Assembly (NCBI RefSeq): GCF_020283565.1
Contig: NC_060061.1
Span: 39,345,362 to 39,409,361 of the forward strand
From: Trifolium pratense
Taxonomy: Eukaryota > Streptophyta > Magnoliopsida > Fabales > Fabaceae
Length of the DNA: 64,000 nt
Direction of reading: 5' to 3'
Under the pieces are notes generated by a model. The model did no database searches. It saw only the letters and a program-made list of their open reading frames with translations, and was not told where the DNA came from. Shown one piece after another: positions 23,941 through 33,523 of the stretch; the first letter of the stretch is position 1, and each line of letters begins with the position of its first letter. The position numbers were made by a program, and so were the translations under genes.

Positions 23941-24030
23941 GTGAGTTATTACAATTCTTCTTATCAATATGATATGTCCATGTACCATGTGCTCGAGGTG
24001 GCATTAATATTCTATATTTATGTGGGATAT

Positions 24031-24612
24031 TTTTTTTTTTTTTTGACAATAACAAAATAATATTCATTCATTCAAATTGATAGATTACATCAAAAACAAC
24101 CACATAATCAACATCGCTAAAAACGTAAAGGATGAATCTGCGAACAAGACTCACAACATCCGAGTTAATAGCATACAACGGCAAAATGCATACAACAAAT
24201 AATATGATAAAGTTAAAGTCACCGAAGTATCCATGCCTCCGGATCTGCAGCGTTGAAGCCCAAATCATTGGTTGAATCTGTAATTGACTGAAGCCGATCT
24301 TTTCAATAGAAATCAAATGAACACCGCACAATACGGGACAACAAAAACATCGCACAAGACGACGAACAACACAACGCCGCACTCAGACGGTGAAATCACA
24401 AAAAAGAAAACACAAAAGAAAAACTTGATCAATGTGAAGATCACTTATTTAAATAAAGAAGAAAAGGAAAAACAATTATGAGGGGTGATTTTGGGTCAAA
24501 AATTGACCCTAAAATCACCCCTCCTTAATAGATCAAGAAGGAAATAAACTAGGTTAAGGTGGGGGGCGGCGGCTACAAAGAAAAGGAGAAGAAAGGTTTC
24601 CACATGTTACAA
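24031..24612 (-). mobile_element. Poly(A)-tailed retroposon with 12-bp target duplication
   Basis: Begins on the plus strand with a T-run, so the insertion is minus-oriented, and is flanked by tatgtgggatat at 24019-24030 and 24613-24624. It shares its central part with the broken copy at 18709-19640. No reverse transcriptase frame is present. It could be a heavily deleted LINE or a large SINE. Confidence 0.75.
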
Positions 24613-24624
24613 TATGTGGGATAT

Positions 24625-25212
24625 CTTGTTAATTACTTCAATAGGGGACATTTTCCATGTTTTATATCTTACCTTAAGATTTATTAATTGATTTTCCATG
24701 ACAAAAGGAAAATATTGGATTTAGTAATTATGGTGAAATCTTAAAATTCTAGGATATACTATTACTATCTTGTAAAAACAAATCAAATTATATTTTTTAA
24801 TCTTTCTAACTAAACCCTATAAATATAGAGACCTTTCTCTTCAATTCATTAGTTTTTATGGATCAATACTCATTTTTATAACAATGACAGAATCGTGCAC
24901 TAATTACAAGCTATCAATCCCAAATTTTGTCAAACTTAATACATTTGTAGCGTGTGAAAATTATCTTAAGCTTATTTGCACCCTTAATTATTTTTATTGC
25001 TTTTATTATCAAAAGATTTATTAATTACTTTGTAGAATTGAAAATTGACATTAACTAAACCGCAATCTCGTGGGATCGATACTATACTTACTGTTTACTA
25101 GTCCCACACCCGTGCGATGCACAGGTGTTATGTGGTATTTTATATTATAATGTTGAAAAATTATTTGTATAAATTGTAACAATAAGTATTATAAAATGAA
25201 AATTATAATAAT

Positions 25213-25243
<31 letters not shown>

Positions 25244-25875
25244 TAAAAGTGATGTACTTATCACTTCCTCCAACCAATATATATACCTATATGTATAGAG
25301 AATGAGTACAGACCATCAAAATTGAATGAAATATATTTATTTTTTTGGTGGGGTGTGCCAGCCAATGCAATAGTGCAACGCATAGGCGACACACTAAAAT
25401 TGAATGAAATATGATAATGACAATTGTTATTATATATTTCAATCTCATAACCTAACTTTTTGCATAACCTTCACTCTTCTCTAAAATTATAATGTAATTA
25501 AGTCAATAATGTATATCTTCGTATTTTTTTTGTGTGACTAAATTATAAACTCTTTGTTGTTTCTATGAAAACGGTTGACATTTAAATGGGATAAATATTG
25601 AAAGAGAATCCAACCATGTTCATCTTCATTGTCACTAAGAAATGTTATAATAATGTAGAAAAATGTAACATCACAACATCAATTTTTGGATAATTGGAGA
25701 GGTATAATTCAATAATAATGTAGAAAATTGTAACATCTTGTGACATCAATTTTTGGATAATTGGAGAAGCATAATTCTTTATTATTTATTATGAGACTGA
25801 TATAATATAAAAAAAATAGAGATGAGAATGATATAATATTGATTATATTGAAAAAATATATAAGGAAGTGATGTG
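24625..25875. other. 5' flank of the LTR element, no gene
   Basis: At 25104-25135 a hairpin-forming phrase (cacccgtgcgatgcacaggt) resembles conserved ends of plant Helitron-like elements, but no second end was located. An (ATA)n microsatellite lies at about 25205-25242. 25492-25880 is repeated at 38048-38420. Confidence 0.5.
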
Positions 25876-25880
25876 GAAAC

Positions 25881-26361
25881 TGGACTGGGCAATGGGCTTA
25901 AGAAAATATCCAGTAAGCCCAATTAGAGTAAAAAGGATGATAAGCCCAAATCAAGTAAACCCTAAAATACCCAATAGGCGATTAGAAGCTAGGGCGTGAC
26001 CTGCAACTCTAAGGCAACGCCAAAAAGGGTGGATTCTGTGTTACTGAAAATATCTTCTCCTTCCTTGTATCAACCGCTAACTTAAGAAGGAAGAAATAAA
26101 CTTCTCGCAACTGCCATAGCTTGGAGACCAAGGTTCTCATCCCTATTTTCACGCCATACCACCGAAGAAGATGCTAAGGACCGGATTTTTAGGAACCCTT
26201 GCTTGGAGAAGAAGACTAGAAGCTCTATAAATAGCTCCATACTCTCATTTGTAAGGGGATCGAATTCTGACTTATTAAACTCCCAGGGTTGTTGGGATTG
26301 AACTGAGTGTAATCACATCATTTGATCAATAATACAAACCCCCTTGTTTTTTACCAGAACA
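25881..26361 (+). repeat. 5' LTR (481 bp)
   Basis: Starts tggactgggcaatgggctt and ends accagaaca. TATA-like tataaata lies at about 26226-26233 and a possible transcription start region follows. The primer binding site begins within 3 bp of the 3' end. Confidence 0.9.
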
Positions 26362-26382
26362 TTTTGGCGCCCACCATGGGGC
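26362..26382 (+). other. Primer binding site of the LTR element
   Basis: ttttggcgcccaccatgggg immediately follows the LTR. A TGGCGCCCACC start is common for Tat-type elements. The exact tRNA is not assigned. Confidence 0.7.
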
Positions 26383-26445
26383 TGCGGTAAAATCATTTGA
26401 TCCCAGCCTATCACAGCAACTAGACAAGAAATCAAACATCTTCAC

Positions 26446-28575
26446 ATGGCTGGAGAGCATGGAAACAACGATAGCTCTAGCGTTAACACCCTGCAAGCCG
26501 CCGTCGTAGAGATACGGCGCTTACAAACTCAGATTGCGGCCATCGAAGCCGAAAGAACTAATGAGAAAGAGAAAGCGAAATTGATTTTGGAGGAGGAGGA
26601 GGGAGAGGGCGTCATGGACGTACAACCCTTAGCACAACACTTGTGGGATGCCCAAGTGGTGGAAACAATCAAGGTTCCTCACCTTCCTACCTTCGACGGA
26701 AAGACGGATCCAAGGGAGCACCTGATGGCAATTGGGACACAAACTGCCATAATCAATGCTCCGGAACATCTAAAGTGTAAATTACTAGCCGGCACCTTCA
26801 AGGATGTCGCCCTGCGTTGGTACATGAACCTTCCAAGAAACTCAATTGAGAGTTATGCTGACTTTCATAAAAAATTTATTCACCAGTTCGCTGGATCGAA
26901 ACACGTGAAAGTCACATCAACCAGTCTTTTCTCCATCCGCCAAAACCATGGCGAGTCATTGCGTAACTTCCTCGCCAGATTTAGCGAAGCCACCATCAAA
27001 GTCTCAAATCCAAATCAGGAGATGTTCGTGGCAGCCTTCCACAATGGGCTAAGAGCGGGACATTTCAATGAGTCCTTAGCCCAAAAGCCAGCCTCGTCAA
27101 TGCAAGAGGTGAACAAGAGGGCGGAGTGTTATATAAAGGGCGAAGAAAGTAACGCCGAGAAAAGGCAAAGAGACGTTAAGGAGAAGGAATACGTGGGCCG
27201 TGCCACTAGAGCGCCCGAACACCCACAACCAAAATCGGGAGGCCACCAAGGAGACCCATGGCAGAGACATCATGGGAAGCCCTACCGCCAACCGCCCAGA
27301 AGAGGATTCAGGAATCATCCCGCCAATGAAGACCTCACGCCATTAAACGCCTCAAAGGTTTACGTCTTAAATGAGATTCTGGCCACTGGTTTGGCAAACC
27401 TCCCCCCAAGGAGAACCAGTAACATCCCCATGGGGCTGGACGATAACGCCTGGTGCGCATACCACAGGTGTAGAGGTCACTCCACAGAAAAATGCTTCCG
27501 CTTAAGAGATTTAATCGAAGAACTGATAAAAAGCGGACACCTTCGCAAATTCATTGACGACGCCGCCCAAGGGCGGGTTGTCGTGCCAAAAGTCCCCCGG
27601 CAGGAGCCACGAGACCCTCCTGGGCCAAACAGAGAGCCTCCCAAGGGAAGAATCTCCGTGAATACAATAGCAGGAGGATTCTCAGGCGGGGGCGAATCAA
27701 GCTCAGCAAGGAAAAGGTATGTACGCCGAGCTATCTCGGAAATATACCTCGTAAGTCAGCCTCAGCCATTAGACGTACCAGATTTGGCATTCACGGCAAA
27801 GGATGGTTTGGAGGTAGCACCCCATGACGATGATCCATTAGTGATACAAGTCCAAATTTTGAACTGTGATGTAAAAAGAGTACTGATAGATTCGGGGAGT
27901 TCAGCGGACATTATGTACTGGGAAGCTTTCAAGGCCATGCAATTAGCAGAAGAGCAATTGCAACCATACTCCGGAACCCTGGTTGGGTTCTCTGGCGAAC
28001 AAGTGGACGTAATGGGTTACGCCTCTCTTCTCACCACATTTGGAGAAGGCAGCAACGCCAAAACTATCAAGGTGCGATACCTGGTAGTTAAAACTCCCTT
28101 TACCTCCTATAATATTATTATAGGTAGGCCCGCCTTTAACACATTGGGGGCGGCCATGTCCACTCTATACCTAGCAATAAAATACCCCCTTGATAATGGG
28201 GGAGTAGGGACGGTAAGGGGCGATCAGATTCTCGCCAAGAAATGCTACGAGTCTAGCTTAAAGATACGACACCGAACTTCCAGCGCAAGCGGGAAATTCG
28301 AAAGAAGACAAGCCGCAACTCCAGGCGGCATAAACATCATAGAGAGCGCAGATATGGATCCGAGGGAGGAATTCCAAGATCGAAGGGTAAGCCCTATAGA
28401 AGACCTGGAGCAGGTTCAAATTGGCGATCACCCACACCAGACAACCAGCTTGGGAACAGCGTTGCCCAGCGAGGAGAGGAGACGAATCATCAAAATCTTG
28501 AAGGATAACGCTGACCTATTCGCATGGAAGCCTTCAGATATGCCAGGGATTGACGAAGGGGGTGATAACACATAA
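26446..28575 (+). CDS. gag-protease ORF of the Tat-type element (709 aa)
   Basis: Structural polyprotein and aspartic protease. Gag capsid-like region at about residues 85-235 (core WYMNLPRNSIESYADFHKKF). A cysteine/histidine knuckle begins at C337 (CAYHRCRGHSTEKC), with C-x4-C-x2-H-x4-C spacing rather than the classic CCHC. Protease active site LIDSGSSADIMY has its Asp at residue 482, followed by the NIIIGRPAFNTLGA flap/partner motif. The frame runs to WKPSDMPGID, the usual lead-in to RT, then stops at 28575 after a run of five G (28558-28562). The RT frame is open one base away and overlaps by 26 bp, so gag-pol looks split by a single-base slip. Confidence 0.9.
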   Translation: MAGEHGNNDSSSVNTLQAAVVEIRRLQTQIAAIEAERTNEKEKAKLILEEEEGEGVMDVQPLAQHLWDAQVVETIKVPHLPTFDGKTDPREHLMAIGTQTAIINAPEHLKCKLLAGTFKDVALRWYMNLPRNSIESYADFHKKFIHQFAGSKHVKVTSTSLFSIRQNHGESLRNFLARFSEATIKVSNPNQEMFVAAFHNGLRAGHFNESLAQKPASSMQEVNKRAECYIKGEESNAEKRQRDVKEKEYVGRATRAPEHPQPKSGGHQGDPWQRHHGKPYRQPPRRGFRNHPANEDLTPLNASKVYVLNEILATGLANLPPRRTSNIPMGLDDNAWCAYHRCRGHSTEKCFRLRDLIEELIKSGHLRKFIDDAAQGRVVVPKVPRQEPRDPPGPNREPPKGRISVNTIAGGFSGGGESSSARKRYVRRAISEIYLVSQPQPLDVPDLAFTAKDGLEVAPHDDDPLVIQVQILNCDVKRVLIDSGSSADIMYWEAFKAMQLAEEQLQPYSGTLVGFSGEQVDVMGYASLLTTFGEGSNAKTIKVRYLVVKTPFTSYNIIIGRPAFNTLGAAMSTLYLAIKYPLDNGGVGTVRGDQILAKKCYESSLKIRHRTSSASGKFERRQAATPGGINIIESADMDPREEFQDRRVSPIEDLEQVQIGDHPHQTTSLGTALPSEERRRIIKILKDNADLFAWKPSDMPGIDEGGDNT

Positions 28576-31500
28576 ACTTTCAATATCACTCAGCACAAAA
28601 CCAGTCTCCCAAAGAAAGAGAAAGGTAGGAGAAGAAAGACGAGTCGCTATAGCGGAAGAAGTGGAGAAGCTAAAGGAGGCTGGATTCATCGAAGAAATAA
28701 AATACCCTTCATGGTTGGCAAACGTCGTCATGGTGAAAAAGGCCAACGGAAAGTGGAGAATGTGCGTGGACTTCACAGATTTAAACAAGGCATGTCCCAA
28801 AGATCCATATCCTCTGCCCAACATTGACAGGTTAATTGATGGCGCCTCGGGGTGCAAGATGCTGAGTTTTATGGACGCCTACTCCGGATACAATCAAATA
28901 AAGATGAACCCCTCCGACGCCTGCCATACAGCCTTTATGTCGAATACCTGCAACTATTTTTACAACGTCATGCCTTTCGGATTGAAGAATGCGGGAGCAA
29001 CATACCAAAGGTTGATGGACAGGGTTTTTGCTGAGCAAATAGGGAAGAATTTAGAGGTATATATCGACGACATGGTAGTAAAAACTTCCGAGGGAAGTCG
29101 CCATGATGATGATCTGTTGGACATCATGGGATCAGTAAGAAAGTACAACATGAGACTAAACCCAGCGAAGTGTTCCTTTGGAGTACAAGCCGGAAAATTC
29201 TTAGGATTTATGCTCACCAGCAGAGGAATAGAGGCTAACCCCGAGAAATGCCAAGCCATCATAGACATGAGGAGCCCTACATCCGTGAAAGAAGTACAAA
29301 CCTTGACAGGCAGAATAGCGGCACTATCCAGATTTCTATCATGTGCGGGCGAAAAGGGTTTCCACTTCTTCGCATCCCTTAGGAAAAATGAGAGATTCTC
29401 CTGGACACCAGAATGTGAAGAAGCCTTCAAACAACTAAAAGAGTTCCTGGCATCACCGCCTATCTTGACACGCCCATTACCAGGTAACACCCTTTACCTA
29501 TATCTCGCAGTTTCGGATAGAGCTTTGAGTTCAGCTCTAGTTCAAGAAATAGAGGGCGAAGAAAAACCTATATATTTTGTAAGTAGAACCTTAAGGGGAG
29601 CAGAAACAAGATATCAAAGAATAGAGAGGTTATCTCTCGCGGTAGTTGTCACAGCTAGAAAGTTAAGGCAGTACTTTCAAAGCCACCAGGTAGTTGTTAG
29701 AACAGATTACCCTATCAAGAACGTCCTCCGAAAGCCAGACTTGGCAGGAAGGATGGTAGCGTGGTCCGTGGAATTATCAGAATTTGACATCACCTTCTCA
29801 CCTAGAGGGGCTATTAAGTCACAAAGACTAGCTGATTTTGTATTGGAAATGTCTACTCCGCCAACAACAGAGAAAACGGCGTTTTGGACACTCTCAGTTG
29901 ACGGGGCCTCCAATGTGCGAGGAAGTGGAGCCGGAATAGTACTGGAAGGACCGGATGGCGTTATGATAGAACAATCACTACGTTTCGCCTTCAAAGCTAG
30001 CAACAACCAAGCGGAATACGAGGCTTTGATAGCAGGAATGAAGTTAGCAAGCGATATGGAGGTAAAAGAGCTAAGGGCCATGAGTGATTCCCAACTGGTA
30101 ACCAACCAAGTATCAGGGAAGTTTCAAACGAAGGAGCCGCAGTTAATCAAATACGTGGAGAAGGTGCAAAACCTAGCTAAGCATTTCGATTCGTTCGAAT
30201 TAGTTTACGTTCCCCGCGAACAAAACATGAGAGCAGATCTATTGTCAAAGCTGGCGAGCACCAAAAAACCAGGAAGCCATAGAACCGTTATCCAAGAGAC
30301 CATAAAAACTCCCAGCATCAACGGGGAAGAGGTAATGATGGTAATAGAAGAGGAAGACTGGAGATCACCCATTATCCGATACCTCCAAAAGGATGAACTC
30401 CCAAAAGAAAGGGAAAAGGCTTTAAAATTGAAGAAAGTGGCGGCATGGTATTCAATGGTAGGGGATAAGCTATACAAAAGGGGATTTGCGTCCCCCCTCC
30501 TTTTATGCGTCAGTACCGAAGAAGCCAAGCGCATCATGTCTGAAGTACACGAAGGATCGTGTGGTAGTCATATCGGTTCAAGAGCATTGGCAGGAAAGAT
30601 ATTAAGAGCAGGATTTTATTGGCCAGATATACATGATGATACCGCCATGTATGTAAGAAACTGTGACAAGTGTCAAAGACACGCCAACCTGCATCACGTT
30701 CCAGGGGAGCCACTAAAGTCAGTATTATCCCCCTGGCCCTTTTTCATGTGGGGTGTAGATATCGTTGGTCCATTTCCGATTGGCTATAAACAAGCGCGAT
30801 GGATCATCGTCGCCGTGGACTACTTTACAAAATGGATTGAAGCAGAACCGGTATCCAGCATCTCGGCGGAACAGGTAAAAATCTTTTATTGGAAGAAAAT
30901 CATCTGCAGATTTGGATTGCCCAAATATATCGTATCCGACAACGGCACACAGTTCGCCAGCGAAAAGGTCGTAGAATTCTGTCGAAGCAAAGGAATCAAA
31001 AACACCTTTATATCAGTGGAGCATCCACAAGCTAACGGACAAGCGGAGTCAGCAAATAAGGTGATACTAAGAGCCTTAAAAAGGAGGCTAGATAGCAAAG
31101 GCGAAGCTTGGGTAGCCCATATCTCACCCATCCTCTGGTCGTATCACACCACTCCCCAATCCTCGACAGGAGAAGCGCCATTTACAATGGTCTATGGTTC
31201 AGACGCGATGATCCCGGTGGAAATAAATCCTCCTAGTTGGCGCAGAGAAACCACGACGCAGGAAGAGAACGACAGAGCTTTGGAAGAGAACCTAGACATG
31301 ATCGAGGAAAGAAGAGAAAGAGCGCATTTCAGAGAATTCTCCATAAAGCAAAGGGCCGCTAGGCGTTATAATACGAGAGTCAAACAAAGGAGTTTCCAAG
31401 AGGGCGATCTAGTGCTGAAAAGACCTATGGGAAAGGATAAAGGAGGAAAGTTCGCAGCAAACTGGGAAGGCCCCTTTCGGGTACAAGAAGCTTTCGAAGG

Positions 31501-31585
31501 AGGGGCATATCGTCTAGAGACCATGGAAGGAAGAGCCCTCCCCAGGACGTGGAACATAGCAAACTTAAAGTTCTACTACAGCTAA
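28550..31585 (+). CDS. Reverse transcriptase-RNase H-integrase ORF of the Tat-type element (1011 aa)
   Basis: RT begins at about residue 50 (FIEEIKYPSWLANVVMVKK), with DAYSGYNQIKM and catalytic YIDD at 171-174. A first, degenerate RNase H follows (FSWTPECEEAFKQL). A second RNase H of archaeal type starts at about residue 447 (LSVDGASNVRGSGAGIVL, NNQAEYEALIAGM, SDSQLV). Integrase has the HHCC zinc region, Asp in VDIVGPF, Asp in SDNGTQF and Glu in QAESANK with D-x35-E spacing, then a C-terminal NWEGPF module. All catalytic motifs look intact. The Met at 28550 is probably not a natural start; the frame is the continuation of gag-protease after the slip at 28558-28562. Confidence 0.92.
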   Translation: MTKGVITHKLSISLSTKPVSQRKRKVGEERRVAIAEEVEKLKEAGFIEEIKYPSWLANVVMVKKANGKWRMCVDFTDLNKACPKDPYPLPNIDRLIDGASGCKMLSFMDAYSGYNQIKMNPSDACHTAFMSNTCNYFYNVMPFGLKNAGATYQRLMDRVFAEQIGKNLEVYIDDMVVKTSEGSRHDDDLLDIMGSVRKYNMRLNPAKCSFGVQAGKFLGFMLTSRGIEANPEKCQAIIDMRSPTSVKEVQTLTGRIAALSRFLSCAGEKGFHFFASLRKNERFSWTPECEEAFKQLKEFLASPPILTRPLPGNTLYLYLAVSDRALSSALVQEIEGEEKPIYFVSRTLRGAETRYQRIERLSLAVVVTARKLRQYFQSHQVVVRTDYPIKNVLRKPDLAGRMVAWSVELSEFDITFSPRGAIKSQRLADFVLEMSTPPTTEKTAFWTLSVDGASNVRGSGAGIVLEGPDGVMIEQSLRFAFKASNNQAEYEALIAGMKLASDMEVKELRAMSDSQLVTNQVSGKFQTKEPQLIKYVEKVQNLAKHFDSFELVYVPREQNMRADLLSKLASTKKPGSHRTVIQETIKTPSINGEEVMMVIEEEDWRSPIIRYLQKDELPKEREKALKLKKVAAWYSMVGDKLYKRGFASPLLLCVSTEEAKRIMSEVHEGSCGSHIGSRALAGKILRAGFYWPDIHDDTAMYVRNCDKCQRHANLHHVPGEPLKSVLSPWPFFMWGVDIVGPFPIGYKQARWIIVAVDYFTKWIEAEPVSSISAEQVKIFYWKKIICRFGLPKYIVSDNGTQFASEKVVEFCRSKGIKNTFISVEHPQANGQAESANKVILRALKRRLDSKGEAWVAHISPILWSYHTTPQSSTGEAPFTMVYGSDAMIPVEINPPSWRRETTTQEENDRALEENLDMIEERRERAHFREFSIKQRAARRYNTRVKQRSFQEGDLVLKRPMGKDKGGKFAANWEGPFRVQEAFEGGAYRLETMEGRALPRTWNIANLKFYYS

Positions 31586-31900
31586 TCGCGGGGCAACACG
31601 TTTCTGGTGGAAGAATAAGTAAAACCATTCTCTTCTTTTAGCAATATTTTTGATGTATAAGAACCGTTTTCATAAATGAATAAAAAGACAATGAGACACT
31701 CTTTTCCCTGTTTTAACTGGGGTTTTTATCGAGGCTCATTGAATTTCAAAATTCTAGTAGTTTATATCTTCTTGCATATGTCAAAATATTTGCGTCAACC
31801 TGATTAAGTTACGGGCTCTGAATCAATGAAAATGGTTATCTCAAACTTGAGCTCCGAATCTTTATCAAAGATCAACTCAGATGTGAGCGCTGAACCATAA

Positions 31901-33154
31901 AACAAGGTTGAAAGGCCTTGGCGTCACCTGTAAGTCTTACGAGTTGGGTACGTCAGAAAAAGAAAAATTAAACAAGGTTGCAAGGCCTTGGCGTTACCTG
32001 TAAGTCTTACGAGTTGGGTACGTCAGAAAAAGAAAATTTAAACAAGGTTGAAAGGCCTTGGCGTCACCTGTAAGTCTTACGAGTTGGGTACGTCAGAAAA
32101 AGAAAAATTAAACAAGGTTGCAAGGCCTTGGCGTTACCTGTAAGTCTTACGAGTTGGGTACGTCAGAAAAAGAAAATTTAAACAAGGTTGAAAGGCCTTG
32201 GCGTTACCTGTAAGTCTTACGAGTTGGGTACGTCAGAAAAAGAAAAATTAAACAAGGTTGAAAGGCCTTGGCGTTACCTGTAAGTCTTACGAGTTGGGTA
32301 CGTCAGAAAAAGAAAAATTAAACAAGGTTGAAAGGCCTTGGCGTTACCTGTAACTCTTACGAGTTGGGTACGTCAGAAAAAGAAAAATTAAACAAGGTTG
32401 AAAGGCCTTGGCGTTACCTGTAAGTCTTACGAGTTGGGTACGTCAGAAAAAGAAAAATTAAACAAGGTTGCAAGGCCTTGGCGTTACCTGTAAGTCTTAC
32501 GAGTTGGGTACGTCAGAAAAAGAAAAATTAAACGAGGTTGCAAGGCCTTGGCGTTACCTGTAAGTCTTACGAGTTGGGTACGTCAGAAAAAGAAAAATTA
32601 AACGAGGTTGCAAGGCCTTGGCGTTACCTGTAAGTCTTACGAGTTGGGTACGTCAGAAAAAGAAAATTTAAACAAGGTTGAAAGGCCTTGGCGTTACCTG
32701 TAAGTCTTACGAGTTGGGTACGTCAGAAAAAGAAAAATTAAACAAGGTTGAAAGGCCTTGGCGTCACCTGTAAGTCTTACGAGTTGGGTACGTCAGAAAA
32801 AGAAAAATTATACAAGGTTGAAAGGCCTTGGCGTTACCTGTAAGTCTTACGAGTTGGGTACGTCAGAAAAAGCAAAATTAAACAAGGTTGAAAGGCCTTG
32901 GCGTTACCTGTAAGTCTTACGAGTTGGGTACGTCAGGAAAAGCAAAATTAAACAAGGTTGAAAGGCCTTGGCGTTACCTGTAAGTCTTACGAGTTGGGTA
33001 CGTCAGAAAAAGCAAAATTAAACAAGGTTGAAAGGCCTTGGCGTTACCTGTAAGTCTTACGAGTTGGGTACGTCAGAAAAAGAAAAATTAAACAAGGTTG
33101 CGAGGCCTTGGCGTTACCCGTAAGTCTTACGAGTTGGGTACGTCAGAAAAAGAA
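31901..33154 (+). repeat. Tandem array of 18 units of 70 bp
   Basis: Each unit begins aacaaggttg and contains ccttggcgttacctgtaagt and gagttgggtacgtcag. 17 full units and a final shorter one fill the region after the integrase stop. Units 1-2 and 3-4 form two copies of the same variant pair, units 10-11 share aacgagg, and units 14-16 share agcaaaatta, so parts have been duplicated as blocks. Tat/Ogre-type elements often carry such arrays between pol and the 3' LTR. Confidence 0.97.
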
Positions 33155-33523
33155 GCAGCAGAAAAAGGCGAGATTATCAACACCGCCAGAAGAAGCGTAT
33201 ACACAACCAAAGCAGGCGATTCATTATAACGCCAAAAGACAACAGGTATAAAGTTATTTGTATCAATTTACAATTATTGTAGAAAGTCGAAGATGTCACA
33301 GGTGCAAGGACAAAGTTTCCTAGACGAGGACGACAGAAGGCGTTACCTCACAACGTAATGCAAAAATAATTCATAAAGTTATGAAGAGAAGAAATCAGGC
33401 GAATAAAGAAATTTATAAAGGACCCAGCCAAGGGGCAAATTGTTCAAAGCCACAAAAGGGCATACAAAATAATTACAAAAAGCCACAGAAGGGCAGAAAC
33501 AAGATCATTACAAAAGAGATCAT

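Noticed and set aside
25104..25135. Helitron end
   Set aside because: A hairpin-like phrase is present, but neither a TC start nor a CTRR end could be paired with it.
28960..29490. 176-aa minus-strand frame and other antisense frames within pol
   Set aside because: They are shadows of the conserved RT and integrase frame, with no domain and no promoter signal.
31901..33154. Possible CRISPR-like array
   Set aside because: Units are contiguous near-identical 70-mers without unique spacers, in a plant retrotransposon.
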